Shown here: one piece after another, positions 1-7,399 of the stretch | Layout: each line of letters begins with the position of its first letter | How positions within the stretch are numbered: the stretch's first letter is position 1 | Translations under genes and position numbers: made by a program | Assembly: GCF_012976305.1 (NCBI RefSeq) | Contig: NZ_JABDSR010000006.1 | Coordinates: forward strand, 97,541 to 161,540 | Origin: Peptoniphilus faecalis | GTDB taxonomy: Bacteria; Bacillota; Clostridia; Tissierellales; Peptoniphilaceae | Reading direction: 5' to 3' | DNA: 64,000 nucleotides | The notes under the pieces: model-generated | Database searches by the model: none | What the model saw: only the letters and a program-made list of their open reading frames with translations | Told to the model about the DNA's origin: nothing

Positions 1-22
1 AAAAACTTGAATTTGTTTCCAT
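1..22 (-). CDS. 5' end of an unidentified gene leaving the window
   Basis: An ATG at 20-22 (minus strand) is preceded by a strong AGGAGG about 10 nt upstream. Only seven codons are inside the window, so no product can be named. The RBS is the only support. The terminator at 125-152 upstream means it would need its own promoter in 30-120. Confidence 0.3.
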
Positions 23-124
23 TTTTCTTTTTCCTCCTTAATAAATTCAGTTTTTATTCTATCACAAATTAGATTAAATGGCACAAAGATGGTAAACTTT
101 TTATTTTATAAATTTTGAAATTAA

Positions 125-152
125 AAAGGACTCTTGAAATCAAAAGTCCTTT
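125..152 (-). terminator. Terminator after the ABC exporter operon
   Basis: AAAGGACT and AGTCCTTT arms around a 12-nt loop, followed on the minus strand by a T-run. It lies directly after the last permease gene. Confidence 0.8.
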
Positions 153-166
153 GAGTCTATTAATAT

Positions 167-805
167 TTAAAAATCTTTTTTCTCCGCTATTATTCTAGCT
201 GCGGCATAAATTATTATAATGAAAATAATTAAAGATAAGGATAAGACTAAGTTGCTGCTTCCTTTAATTATTCCAATAAAAAATCCTGTTGGATCTTTTC
301 CAAACTTATCTAATATAGGAAGAAGCGCAGGCGATGATGTAAACATTGTTCCCACACCACTTGTTTGTCCAAAGTAAAGATAGATTGGAATACTTATAAG
401 GTAATAGGCCATTAAAAATAGCACAATAAAAAATCCTAGGTTAAAGTCCATGCCATTTATTTCAACCTCTTGCATGATGTAAAAAACTAATATTGAATCT
501 ATTATAAAAATAATAAGAACCTTTAGAAATTTTACATTTATTAGGTCTCTCCTTGATGCACCAAGTGTCAAAAGGTAAGGCTTGCTCTTGTCCACTATCA
601 TTCCTTCGCTGGATATTATATATAAGACATAGTGAATTAGGAGGGCTGACATAAATAATACTGCAAAGGCTTTGTCTGCAAAGAAAGAAAATTCCTCTGA
701 GAAAAGTCCAAGACTTTTTAAAGCAAAAATTATTCCTATAAATATGAAATAAACAATAATAAACTTTTTTCTAATTTTAAAATCATTTAATAAAAGTATT
801 TTCAT
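167..805 (-). CDS. ABC-2 type transporter permease subunit
   Basis: 212 aa membrane protein with about six hydrophobic helices (near residues 14-30, 45-65, 90-110, 120-145, 150-165, 180-205) and a basic N-terminus (MKILLLNDFKIRKK). Together with the next gene upstream, which starts the same way (short basic NDFK segment), it looks like one half of a heterodimeric ABC-2 exporter served by the ATPase at 1419-2258. It overlaps the upstream permease by 4 nt, so the pair is translationally coupled. The gene set matches YtrA-family operons (GntR regulator, ATPase, permeases), often induced by cell-envelope stress in Firmicutes; the substrate cannot be told from sequence. Confidence 0.75.
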   Translation of the reverse strand: MKILLLNDFKIRKKFIIVYFIFIGIIFALKSLGLFSEEFSFFADKAFAVLFMSALLIHYVLYIISSEGMIVDKSKPYLLTLGASRRDLINVKFLKVLIIFIIDSILVFYIMQEVEINGMDFNLGFFIVLFLMAYYLISIPIYLYFGQTSGVGTMFTSSPALLPILDKFGKDPTGFFIGIIKGSSNLVLSLSLIIFIIIIYAAARIIAEKKDF

Positions 806-1422
806 ATTATTTGCCCCTCTCTAATGTTTTTTGTTGAGTATTTATAATCTGCCCATAGGGATAAGACGAAAATTATTACAGAAGCAATTATAAATATTGA
901 TTTGTAATCTATTAAATAATCATAATAAGCTCCGTATCCCATTGCGGTAGCTATGCCAAATCCTATTACTAATAGGCCGTAAAATAAAATCACAATTCCT
1001 TTTTGGAGTTTTGCGTATAAAATATGACTTAAACTTAGACTCAAAAAGTCTAAAGCAATAAATATATTTAGGTATATATTTAAAATTGATACTTTGACTT
1101 CTTGATTGCTAATAATTAATCCAACCCAAAAAATAATAGAGGTAATAAAAAATATTACAAAATTTTTTATTATTTTAGCGATAGAATAGTCTTCTATGGA
1201 AACTGGCATAGTAATAAATTTTTCAAAATCATTAAATTTATCCCCAAAGATAATTTGAGTTCTCATGATAAATATCATAGTAAATGCCCACTGAATAAAG
1301 AATCTGTTGAAGACTTCTCCAGTAAAAAAGAAACCTATTGCCTGTATAGCTCCAACAAAAATTGTCATGGGGAGTGCAATCTTTTTTATAACTTTAAAAT
1401 CATTGTATAAAACTGTTTTCAT
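802..1422 (-). CDS. ABC-2 type transporter permease subunit
   Basis: 206 aa, about six hydrophobic segments, N-terminus MKTVLYNDFKVIKK resembling that of the downstream permease, so the two are likely paralogous halves of one exporter. It starts inside the 3' end of the ATPase gene (4-nt overlap) and ends inside the start of the next permease. No conserved catalytic residues are expected. Assignment rests on topology and operon position beside an ABC ATPase. Confidence 0.75.
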   Translation of the reverse strand: MKTVLYNDFKVIKKIALPMTIFVGAIQAIGFFFTGEVFNRFFIQWAFTMIFIMRTQIIFGDKFNDFEKFITMPVSIEDYSIAKIIKNFVIFFITSIIFWVGLIISNQEVKVSILNIYLNIFIALDFLSLSLSHILYAKLQKGIVILFYGLLVIGFGIATAMGYGAYYDYLIDYKSIFIIASVIIFVLSLWADYKYSTKNIREGQII

Positions 1423-2258
1423 TGTCCACCTCTTGATAAAAATATCATTATGTCCTCCACACTTACTTTATCAACAACTTCATTTGGATAAAATTCTTTA
1501 AAGACTTCAACATTTTTTATGAGAGCTTCTGTGGAATATTTATTTTTCCTCGTCTTTAAAATAAAATCGCCGTATTTTTCTAAATTTTCTTCAGAAGTTT
1601 TTAAGATTCCATACTTTTCTATAAGGCTATCCTTCTCATCGTATAAGATTACTCTTCCATCGTGAATGTAAATTATATAGTCGGCAATTTTTTCTATGTC
1701 AGACAAGATATGAGAAGAAAATAAAATTGTCCTGTCGTCATCTTTCATGTAGTCGAATAAAAATCCAATAATTTCATCGCGAATAACTGGATCAAGCCCA
1801 GAAGTTGGCTCGTCTAAAATTAATAATTCTGGCTTGTGACAAATTGCAGAAATTATTTTTAACTTCATCAAGTTACCTGTAGAAAGTTCACTTAATTTTT
1901 TATTCCTTGGCATCTTAAATTTATCTGCACAGTCATAAAACATCTCTTCATCAAAATTTTTGTAGGCAACTTTTAAAATATCAAGAACATCTTTTACTTT
2001 GAAGCTTTCGTTGAAAAAAGAATTTGACAAAACTGCCCCAATTTTTTCAAAAGATTCCTTGTGGATCTTTTCTCCAAAAACTTTTATATCGCCATCATAT
2101 TGATATAAATCTAAAATACATTTTAAAAGAGTTGTTTTGCCTGCACCATTTTCGCCAATAAGTCCAATAACGGCACCCTCTGGTATGTCCAAACTGTCAA
2201 TATTTAGTTCAAAATCCTTAAAATCTTTTTTTAAATTTTTTATCTCTATACTTTTCAT
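1419..2258 (-). CDS. ABC transporter ATP-binding protein
   Basis: 279 aa nucleotide-binding subunit. Walker A is GENGAGKTT (residues about 35-43), the signature is the variant LSTGNLMKLK, Walker B is LLILDEPTSGLD, and the H-loop is SSHILSD. The relaxed signature (LSTGN rather than LSGGQ) is typical of the ABC-2 export class regulated by YtrA-type GntR proteins. The C-terminal 70 residues form an accessory domain. It overlaps the GntR gene by 4 nt and the first permease by 4 nt: one transcript GntR-ATPase-permease-permease. Predicted to energise export of an unknown substrate. Confidence 0.88.
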   Translation of the reverse strand: MKSIEIKNLKKDFKDFELNIDSLDIPEGAVIGLIGENGAGKTTLLKCILDLYQYDGDIKVFGEKIHKESFEKIGAVLSNSFFNESFKVKDVLDILKVAYKNFDEEMFYDCADKFKMPRNKKLSELSTGNLMKLKIISAICHKPELLILDEPTSGLDPVIRDEIIGFLFDYMKDDDRTILFSSHILSDIEKIADYIIYIHDGRVILYDEKDSLIEKYGILKTSEENLEKYGDFILKTRKNKYSTEALIKNVEVFKEFYPNEVVDKVSVEDIMIFLSRGGQ

Positions 2259-2635
2259 AATATGTCCACCTCATTTAAGGTCTTTAAAATTTCTTGTAAC
2301 TCATCTAAACTTATTCCTGCAACTTTTGCAATAGTCATGGCATCAGTAAAATGTTTTTCAATTTCAGCCATGGCATTTTCTCTTACAACTTCTTCATTTA
2401 ATTTTTTTACAAAGGAACCCTTCCCTGGCATAGAATAAATATAGCCCTCTTGCTCCAAGTCGTTGTAAGCACGTTTTGTAGTTATAACAGAAACCTTTAA
2501 ATCGCTGGCAAGAGTTCTCATCCCTGGAAGAGGTGCATCAGCATGTAAATCTCCCGATACAATTTGCGCCTTGATTTGATTTTTTATTTGCTCATAAATT
2601 GGAAGACCACTGTCATTTGAAATAATTATTTTCAT
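2255..2635 (-). CDS. GntR-family transcriptional regulator, YtrA type
   Basis: 126 aa, the short length typical of the YtrA subfamily (winged helix plus a small dimerisation tail, no large effector domain). The N-terminal GntR helix-turn-helix is clear: PIYEQIKNQIKAQIVSGDL, then LPGMRTLASDLKVS and the wing-turn TTKRAYNDLEQEGYI. First gene of an ABC exporter operon, which it probably represses. A 13-nt-spaced TGTA/TACA dyad lies in its promoter (2663-2683), and an almost identical dyad precedes the CPBP protease gene at 6237-6257. Effector unknown. Confidence 0.88.
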   Translation of the reverse strand: MKIIISNDSGLPIYEQIKNQIKAQIVSGDLHADAPLPGMRTLASDLKVSVITTKRAYNDLEQEGYIYSMPGKGSFVKKLNEEVVRENAMAEIEKHFTDAMTIAKVAGISLDELQEILKTLNEVDIL

Positions 2636-2662
2636 ATCATCACCGAATTTCTTAATATCTGC

Positions 2663-2683
2663 TGTATATATTTTATATTTACA
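2663..2683. promoter_or_regulatory. Candidate GntR (YtrA-type) operator, autoregulatory site
   Basis: Dyad TGTA - 13-nt core TATATTTTATATT - TACA, extendable by one C/G pair on each side, about 28 nt upstream of the GntR start codon. Position and symmetry fit an autoregulatory operator. It differs at only two positions from the site at 6237-6257. Confidence 0.6.
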
Positions 2684-2729
2684 GTATATATCTTATAAAT
2701 ATCTTTGTCAATAAAAATTGTAAAAAAAT

Positions 2730-2749
2730 AACTGCCCATTAGGACAGTT
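2730..2749 (-). terminator. Terminator after azlD
   Basis: AACTGCCC/GGACAGTT arms (one G-U pair when read on the minus strand), followed by a T-rich tail on the minus strand just after the azlD stop codon. Confidence 0.7.
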
Positions 2750-2755
2750 TTTAAA

Positions 2756-3061
2756 CTAAATTAAATATAAAAATCCCATATACACTGCTGTTCCCAGTGC
2801 AATGGACAAGAAAAAGTTTTTAATAAATTTAAAACTTAAAATTATCACTGCAAAGGATGTTGCAACAGGTATTACTTCTGTTGGGTTTAAAAAATTAACT
2901 TTTCTAATACAAAATACGAGGAGAAGTCCCATTAATGCATAGGGAAGCTTTTCTCCAAGATATTCAATAAAGGTTGTTAATTTTTTCTTTCTAAAAATTA
3001 TTCCAGGAAGAAATCTAGCCATCACAGTTATTAAACCTGCGATAAAAATATATTTAAGCAT
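2756..3061 (-). CDS. azlD: AzlD-family branched-chain amino-acid exporter subunit
   Basis: 101 aa with four hydrophobic segments, the normal size and topology for AzlD. Motifs MARFLPGIIFR near the N-terminus and LGEKLPYALMGLL match the family. The ATG at 3061 has GGAGG about 9 nt upstream, which favours it over an in-frame ATG 33 nt earlier. It overlaps azlC by 8 nt. AzlCD pairs export branched-chain amino acids and analogues (known for Bacillus azlCD); the substrate here is inferred. Confidence 0.85.
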   Translation of the reverse strand: MLKYIFIAGLITVMARFLPGIIFRKKKLTTFIEYLGEKLPYALMGLLLVFCIRKVNFLNPTEVIPVATSFAVIILSFKFIKNFFLSIALGTAVYMGFLYLI

Positions 3062-3746
3062 TTTTATTTCCTCCCCCTCTTTTCTTAAAGTCAATGTATA
3101 AAAAAATTAGGATTATAATCATTGCGGGGAGAATAAAATTTTCTCCAAAGATAATTAATGAAAATACCGAAGCCACAACTCCAATAATAGCAGGAAAGTG
3201 GTCAGTCGTTTGATTCCATTGACTTAAATATATTACTAAAAATAAAGCCGTAAGTATAAAATCTATTCCTAGAATTTCTGTCTTTACAAAATTTCCTAGG
3301 ACTCCTCCAAGTGTCGTAGCCAAAAACCAGTATGCTTGAAGTAAAATTATTATGGAAAAATAAAAATCTTCTTCTTTCATGTCATCGGGTACAGGCACGC
3401 CCATTATCATTGAATAAGCTTCATCACAAAGAGCATAATTTGAATAAATTCTCTTTCCTTCGCTCATACCTCTAAACTTTATAAGGCAAGTAAGTGCATA
3501 AAAGAAATGTCTAATATTCATCATTGCAACAATTAAAACAAAAGAAAGTAAATTCATACCTGCATACATTGCCTCAACTACAACAAATTGAATTGATCCT
3601 GAGAAAATCACAACAGAAGTAAGTGGAGCAACCCATGGTGCATATCCCTTTGATGAAGTGAATATCCCAAAAGAAATTCCTATAAATAAAAAAGAAATAA
3701 ATATTGGAATAGTATAGGGAAAGGTCTTTTTTAAATTTTTAATCAT
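3054..3746 (-). CDS. azlC: AzlC-family branched-chain amino-acid exporter
   Basis: 230 aa integral membrane protein with about six to seven helices. Family landmarks include the N-terminal GISFGIFTSSKGYAPW, SGSIQFVVVEAMYAG, NIRHFFYALTC and LCDEAYSMIMG. Translationally coupled to azlD (8-nt overlap), forming a two-gene operon ended by the hairpin at 2730. Likely exports leucine, isoleucine, valine or analogues. No Lrp-type regulator gene is adjacent. Confidence 0.88.
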   Translation of the reverse strand: MIKNLKKTFPYTIPIFISFLFIGISFGIFTSSKGYAPWVAPLTSVVIFSGSIQFVVVEAMYAGMNLLSFVLIVAMMNIRHFFYALTCLIKFRGMSEGKRIYSNYALCDEAYSMIMGVPVPDDMKEEDFYFSIIILLQAYWFLATTLGGVLGNFVKTEILGIDFILTALFLVIYLSQWNQTTDHFPAIIGVVASVFSLIIFGENFILPAMIIILIFLYIDFKKRGGGNKNA

Positions 3747-3804
3747 CTTTTCACCCCTTAAAGTTTTTTAGAATTATAACATATTTAAAAAATAATATAA
3801 ATAT

Positions 3805-3830
3805 AAAACCCCGAGAGCAATCGAGGTTTT
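3805..3830 (-). terminator. Terminator downstream of the iadA remnant
   Basis: AAAACC..CGAG hairpin (AAAACCTCGA/TCGGGGTTTT when read on the minus strand, with G-U pairing), then a T-containing tail. It follows the stop codon of the truncated iadA. Confidence 0.65.
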
Positions 3831-3844
3831 CTAAATTTATTTAT

Positions 3845-4606
3845 TTATTTATTTTCTTCAAAGGTTCCAAATACTATGGGCAATTTATCTCTTAACATAA
3901 TCCTACCCTTTGCAATTACTGTATCAATATCTAATGTTTCTTCGTCAAGCAAATTAATATCAGCATCAAATCCTTTTTTTATATTTCCCTTATTATTTAG
4001 TGCTAAAATCCTTGCAGGATTTGATGTTATTCCTCGAAGTGCAATTTCAAGTGGTATGTCTTCTTTAAATACACATTCTTTTATTGCTTCTAAAAGACAG
4101 CTTGATTTTCCCATGCCAAGTCCAATATATTCATTTTTTTCGTTAAACATCGGAAAGCTTCCCTGTCCATCAGATGTAAATGTGAAATTATCTATGGATA
4201 TTTTTTCTTCGATTATTCTCTTAATTGCCTTCGATATTCTAACTTCTCCATACTCTCTTTCCCACAAATCAGGGTCATCCGTTCCAGTAAAGTCACAATA
4301 TCCACCGCGTTTCATGTACTTTATACTTTCTTCAAAAAGCTCCTTATTTCTGCCACAATGTGTTGGCAAAAATTGTGTAATTGGAAGTTCAGTTTCATCT
4401 ACTGCTCTATTTAAATAATCTAAGTTTTTCTTTCCATCTCCCATGTGGATATTTATTATTCCAGCTTTTCCTGAAAGCATGCCAGCCACTCTCACATTTG
4501 CAGCAAGTCTAATAAATTCTTCGAAAGTTGGTTGTGATGATCTGTGATCTGAAAGTGCAATTTCTCCTGCTCCTATTATCTTATCAATTGACATTATATC
4601 CTTCAA
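3845..4606 (-). pseudogene. iadA: Isoaspartyl dipeptidase, N-terminally truncated remnant
   Basis: The 253-aa reading frame aligns from its first residues with the middle of IadA (family about 390 aa): KDIMSIDKIIGAGEIALSDHRSS corresponds in part to the E. coli stretch KDVAIIDRVIG...ISDHRS near residue 143. The amidohydrolase metal-site residues of the second half are kept (HMGD His, LPTHCGRN His, TSDGQGS Asp), but the first about 140 residues with the HxH metal motif are absent, so it cannot form an active enzyme. The ATG at 4606 has no RBS of its own. It is joined directly to the truncated YfcC-type carrier gene (4584-5084), consistent with a deletion that removed the 3' part of one gene and the 5' part of the other. 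Confidence 0.85.
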
Positions 4607-5084
4607 ATAAAAAGTTTAGAAAACCAAAACCATTAAAGTCCTCTGTACCCCATACAGTTGCAGTTTTATTTAATTTAACTGAAGTGTCATAGAAACTTTC
4701 TCCATAAATTTCATATAAAGTATCATCTGTTAGTCCAACTTCAGCTAAACTTTCTACCGTCCAAGAATCTGCTGGCTCTTGTAACAGTAGAGCAAAACCA
4801 TCTTCGTCAATTTCATGTTCTTCTAGAGCTTCTTTATCTTCAAATAACTTACTTAAATTTTCAGATAAAAATTTTTTGTCTAATGGATGCATGTATCTAA
4901 ATGTTTCAGTTTGCAGTACAGTTCTTGAACTAATTTCTCCCTTTGCATTTTCATATTCAACTTCATGAGTTGAAAACTTACCAGCAGGAATTAAAAAAGT
5001 AAGAATCCAAGATAAAACTACCACGAAAAATATAATTGCATATGTATGTGGAGTTTTAAACTTTGTTAAATCTCTCTTTTTCAT
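4584..5084 (-). pseudogene. YfcC-family carboxylate/amino-acid carrier, N-terminal fragment
   Basis: About 166 codons encoding only the first membrane helix (FKTPHTYAIIFFVVVLSWIL...IPAGKF) and the long extracytoplasmic loop of a YfcC/C4-dicarboxylate-type carrier, whose members are about 470-500 aa. The frame stops right after GFGFLNFLFEG, the point where the second helix bundle should begin. RBS AAGGAAAG precedes the ATG at 5084. The stop codon lies within the retained part of iadA (out of frame), so this is the left side of the deletion junction. It has lost nearly all transmembrane helices and must be non-functional. Confidence 0.8.
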
Positions 5085-5198
5085 AATTATCTTTCCTTTC
5101 ATAATTCAATAATTAACCCCTAAATTTATTATACATTTTTCTATGCTAAAACTATTTTAATTTAGTTCAATTGTTATTTAAGTAAAAAAGTCTAAAAA

Positions 5199-6209
5199 TT
5201 ATTCTTCTTTTATGTTTTCAAATACAGATTTTTCCCAAAGGCTTTCATCTTTAACATGATTAAAAAATATAAAGACTCCAAAAAATATAATTGAGCTTAA
5301 AGTTGTAAATAAAAATCCTTTTAAATCATAATGTTGTCCCGAAAAAATATCCTTGGAAATATCTGTAGTAAATAATAATGCCAAATTGTTGTTTAAGTAG
5401 TGTAGCATAACAGGAGCCCAAATAGATTTTGTCCTATTATAGGCATAAGTTAAAAATATTCCAAAAAATGTACAAAATACAATTTGTCCAAGTATTGAAT
5501 AAATCTGCGATGCTAACTGTCCATCGGAATAGTAGAAAAGATTAAGTGGTAAATGCCATATACCCCAAATAAAGCCTGTGAGCAAAATAGATTTCTTGTA
5601 TCCATAAATTTCTTTTAGTCTTGGTGCTAGATATGCCCTCCAACCATATTCTTCTCCTATAAAAGGCATGATATTAAAAAAAGAAAAAATAAAAATTGAA
5701 ACAAGCAATTTTACACTTTTAATGTTTAAAATTTTTATTATCTCTCTTGTTTCTCCCTGTAATATACATCCCAAAAATAATCTTAGCAAATAAATAATTA
5801 TAAAAACTAGACAAATTAACAATGTTGTTTTTTTATTTGGATTGTCTAAAGATAATTTTCTTTTAAGATTTTTATCCATAGTTGAAATACCTATAATCAT
5901 TGGGATCGCAGATATCAAGATTACAAAATCTGAAAAGCTTGTAGCAAAATTAGAATAAAAAATATTTATTATTGAAAATGCAAATAAAATAAAACTTGTA
6001 ATTATGTAAATTTTAATGGCAGAATTTTTTAAAATACTTTTATCTTCACTGTGTAATAAGGCAATTACACCAAGAAAGGGCATAAACATTTGAAATAGCG
6101 GATAAATATTTGTATTTATATTGTTCAATTTGCAGTAATAAATTGCCAAGCCCATTATATATGGAAGAATAAATGATACACAAATATAAATTTTTAAATC
6201 TTTTTTCAT
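5199..6209 (-). CDS. CPBP-family intramembrane metalloprotease (CAAX-protease-like)
   Basis: 336 aa, about eight hydrophobic helices. All three CPBP (ABI) motifs are present in the second half: GEEYGWRAYL (EExxxR), GFIWGIWHLPLN (FxxxH) and HYLNNN (HxxxN), so the metal site looks intact. Bacterial members are glutamic/metallo-type membrane proteases, often linked to bacteriocin immunity or prenyl-protein processing; the role here is unknown. The promoter region contains a 21-nt dyad (6237-6257) almost identical to that in front of the GntR/ABC operon at 2663, suggesting shared control. The gene stands alone. Confidence 0.85.
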   Translation of the reverse strand: MKKDLKIYICVSFILPYIMGLAIYYCKLNNINTNIYPLFQMFMPFLGVIALLHSEDKSILKNSAIKIYIITSFILFAFSIINIFYSNFATSFSDFVILISAIPMIIGISTMDKNLKRKLSLDNPNKKTTLLICLVFIIIYLLRLFLGCILQGETREIIKILNIKSVKLLVSIFIFSFFNIMPFIGEEYGWRAYLAPRLKEIYGYKKSILLTGFIWGIWHLPLNLFYYSDGQLASQIYSILGQIVFCTFFGIFLTYAYNRTKSIWAPVMLHYLNNNLALLFTTDISKDIFSGQHYDLKGFLFTTLSSIIFFGVFIFFNHVKDESLWEKSVFENIKEE

Positions 6210-6236
6210 AAATTTCTCAAACTCCTTTATCTAAAG

Positions 6237-6257
6237 TGTATATGTTTTATATCTACA
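6237..6257. promoter_or_regulatory. Candidate GntR operator upstream of the CPBP protease gene
   Basis: TGTA - 13-nt core TATGTTTTATATC - TACA, extended to AAAGTGTA/TACACTTT arms (6233-6261). It matches the 2663-2683 site at 19 of 21 positions and sits about 28 nt upstream of the ATG, the same distance as there. Confidence 0.55.
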
Positions 6258-6498
6258 CTTTAACCTCGTGTATTTATTTTGTCAATAGCTTTATAAAAAT
6301 AATTTGTAATATATGAATTTTTTCCCTTGTTTCTTTACACTTGTTAACAAAAAGTAATAATTATAATTATTGTGCCAATTTAATTAATTTATATATTGAC
6401 TTTTTCTAGGTTTTATGATATCTATAAGGCGTGAAATGTAGCTACACTCACAATTATACTTTTTATATTTATAATGTTTTTTATTTTAGGAGTTTACT

Positions 6499-7006
6499 AT
6501 GAAAAAACAAATTAAATTAATAGCTTCAACTTTAGTGTTTACAACATTATTGACAGCTAATACTTTCGCAATAACTAATAAGTTGGAAAACGAAAGTATT
6601 CGTGATTATAATAAAGTAAATACATTTTACTTTAAAGATAATGCTAAACCCATGAATAATCCTTTTTTCTATGAAACCGAAGAAGATTCCTTGGGTTTAT
6701 CAAGGAAGTCGAAAAATAAGCCAAAGAGAGGCTTCAAATCAAAATTTTATTTATTCAATTGTTTCAGGCTTTGTTGGTATTGGTGGTCTAGTTCCAGGAT
6801 TTACAATGACAATACTTGGAAAAATTAATAATGTTGGAGAAGCTGGAACCGTAGAATTTTGGAAATCTGAAAGAAGACAATACAAAACTTCTAAAATAAC
6901 TGGTAAAAGGCAGTTAAATTCAAGATGGGAATTGTATCGTATGCGTTTAACAAATACTGATGGTGAAGTATTAAGTGATACAACTCGTTCTTTTAAAACC
7001 TACTAA
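6499..7006 (+). pseudogene. Secreted small protein, frameshifted
   Basis: Two overlapping reading frames form one protein. Frame A (6499-) gives RBS TAGGAG, an ATG and a Sec signal peptide (MKKQIKLIASTLVFTTLLTA..FA) followed by about 30 residues. Frame +1, open from about 6671 to 7006, gives the mature part: IPWVYQGSRKISQREA, a glycine-rich hydrophobic stretch (IYSIVSGFVGIGGLVPGF) and a polar tail. One extra base, plausibly in the T6 run at about 6662-6667, would explain the shift. Intact length would be about 168 aa. Family not recognised; a Sec-exported peptide with a hydrophobic core could be bacteriocin-like, but that is speculation. The shift may also be a sequencing error. Confidence 0.6.
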
Positions 7007-7030
7007 ATTGTTAGTAGAAAGGAAAATCTA

Positions 7031-7318
7031 ATGACATTATATAAAAGACTAGATATAATCTTAGAAAAAAACATAAAAAAATTTTATACTAAAATAGACA
7101 TAAATGGAGGTATTTTTCTAGTAGTAAAAAATCTTACCAAAATGTTTATTTTTTCTATTATTTTTTCTATTATTTTTTTAATTATATCTAAGTTTAAAAA
7201 TTCAAATTATTTTTTAGGAATTAATATAATTAGCACTTCTAAATCTTTTTTAAGTGTTTCTATATTTTCACTTATTTTTAATTTTTGTATATTTATCTTT
7301 CAAAAAATTAAAAAATAA
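7031..7318 (+). CDS. Small membrane protein of unknown function
   Basis: 95 aa, RBS AAAGGAAAA upstream, starting 24 nt after the secreted-protein frame and so probably cotranscribed. Two or three hydrophobic segments (about 39-57, 64-72, 75-91) with a lysine-rich N-terminal third. Very AT-rich. It is followed at once by a bidirectional terminator. Paired with a secreted peptide it could serve as a partner or immunity protein, but nothing in the sequence proves this. Confidence 0.55.
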   Translation: MTLYKRLDIILEKNIKKFYTKIDINGGIFLVVKNLTKMFIFSIIFSIIFLIISKFKNSNYFLGINIISTSKSFLSVSIFSLIFNFCIFIFQKIKK

Positions 7319-7322
7319 AATA

Positions 7323-7373
7323 AAAAAGCCGACAAAATTTTAAGTTGACCTCTTAAATTCACTGTCGGCTTTT
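7323..7373. terminator. Bidirectional terminator between converging genes
   Basis: AAAAGCCGACA/TGTCGGCTTTT arms enclose a 28-nt segment that can itself pair (TTTTAAG..CTTAAA). It serves the small membrane gene on the plus strand and the P-type ATPase on the minus strand. Confidence 0.75.
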
Positions 7374-7399
7374 CATTATAAACTTTATTTAATGATAAT

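Noticed and set aside
3876..4418. 180-codon plus-strand ORF opposite iadA
   Set aside because: Antisense shadow; the minus strand shows clear IadA homology over the whole interval.
6671..6828. Tail of the first frame in the secreted-protein gene (FNCFRLCWYWW...)
   Set aside because: Composition is out-of-frame noise; the +1 frame carries the plausible mature protein.
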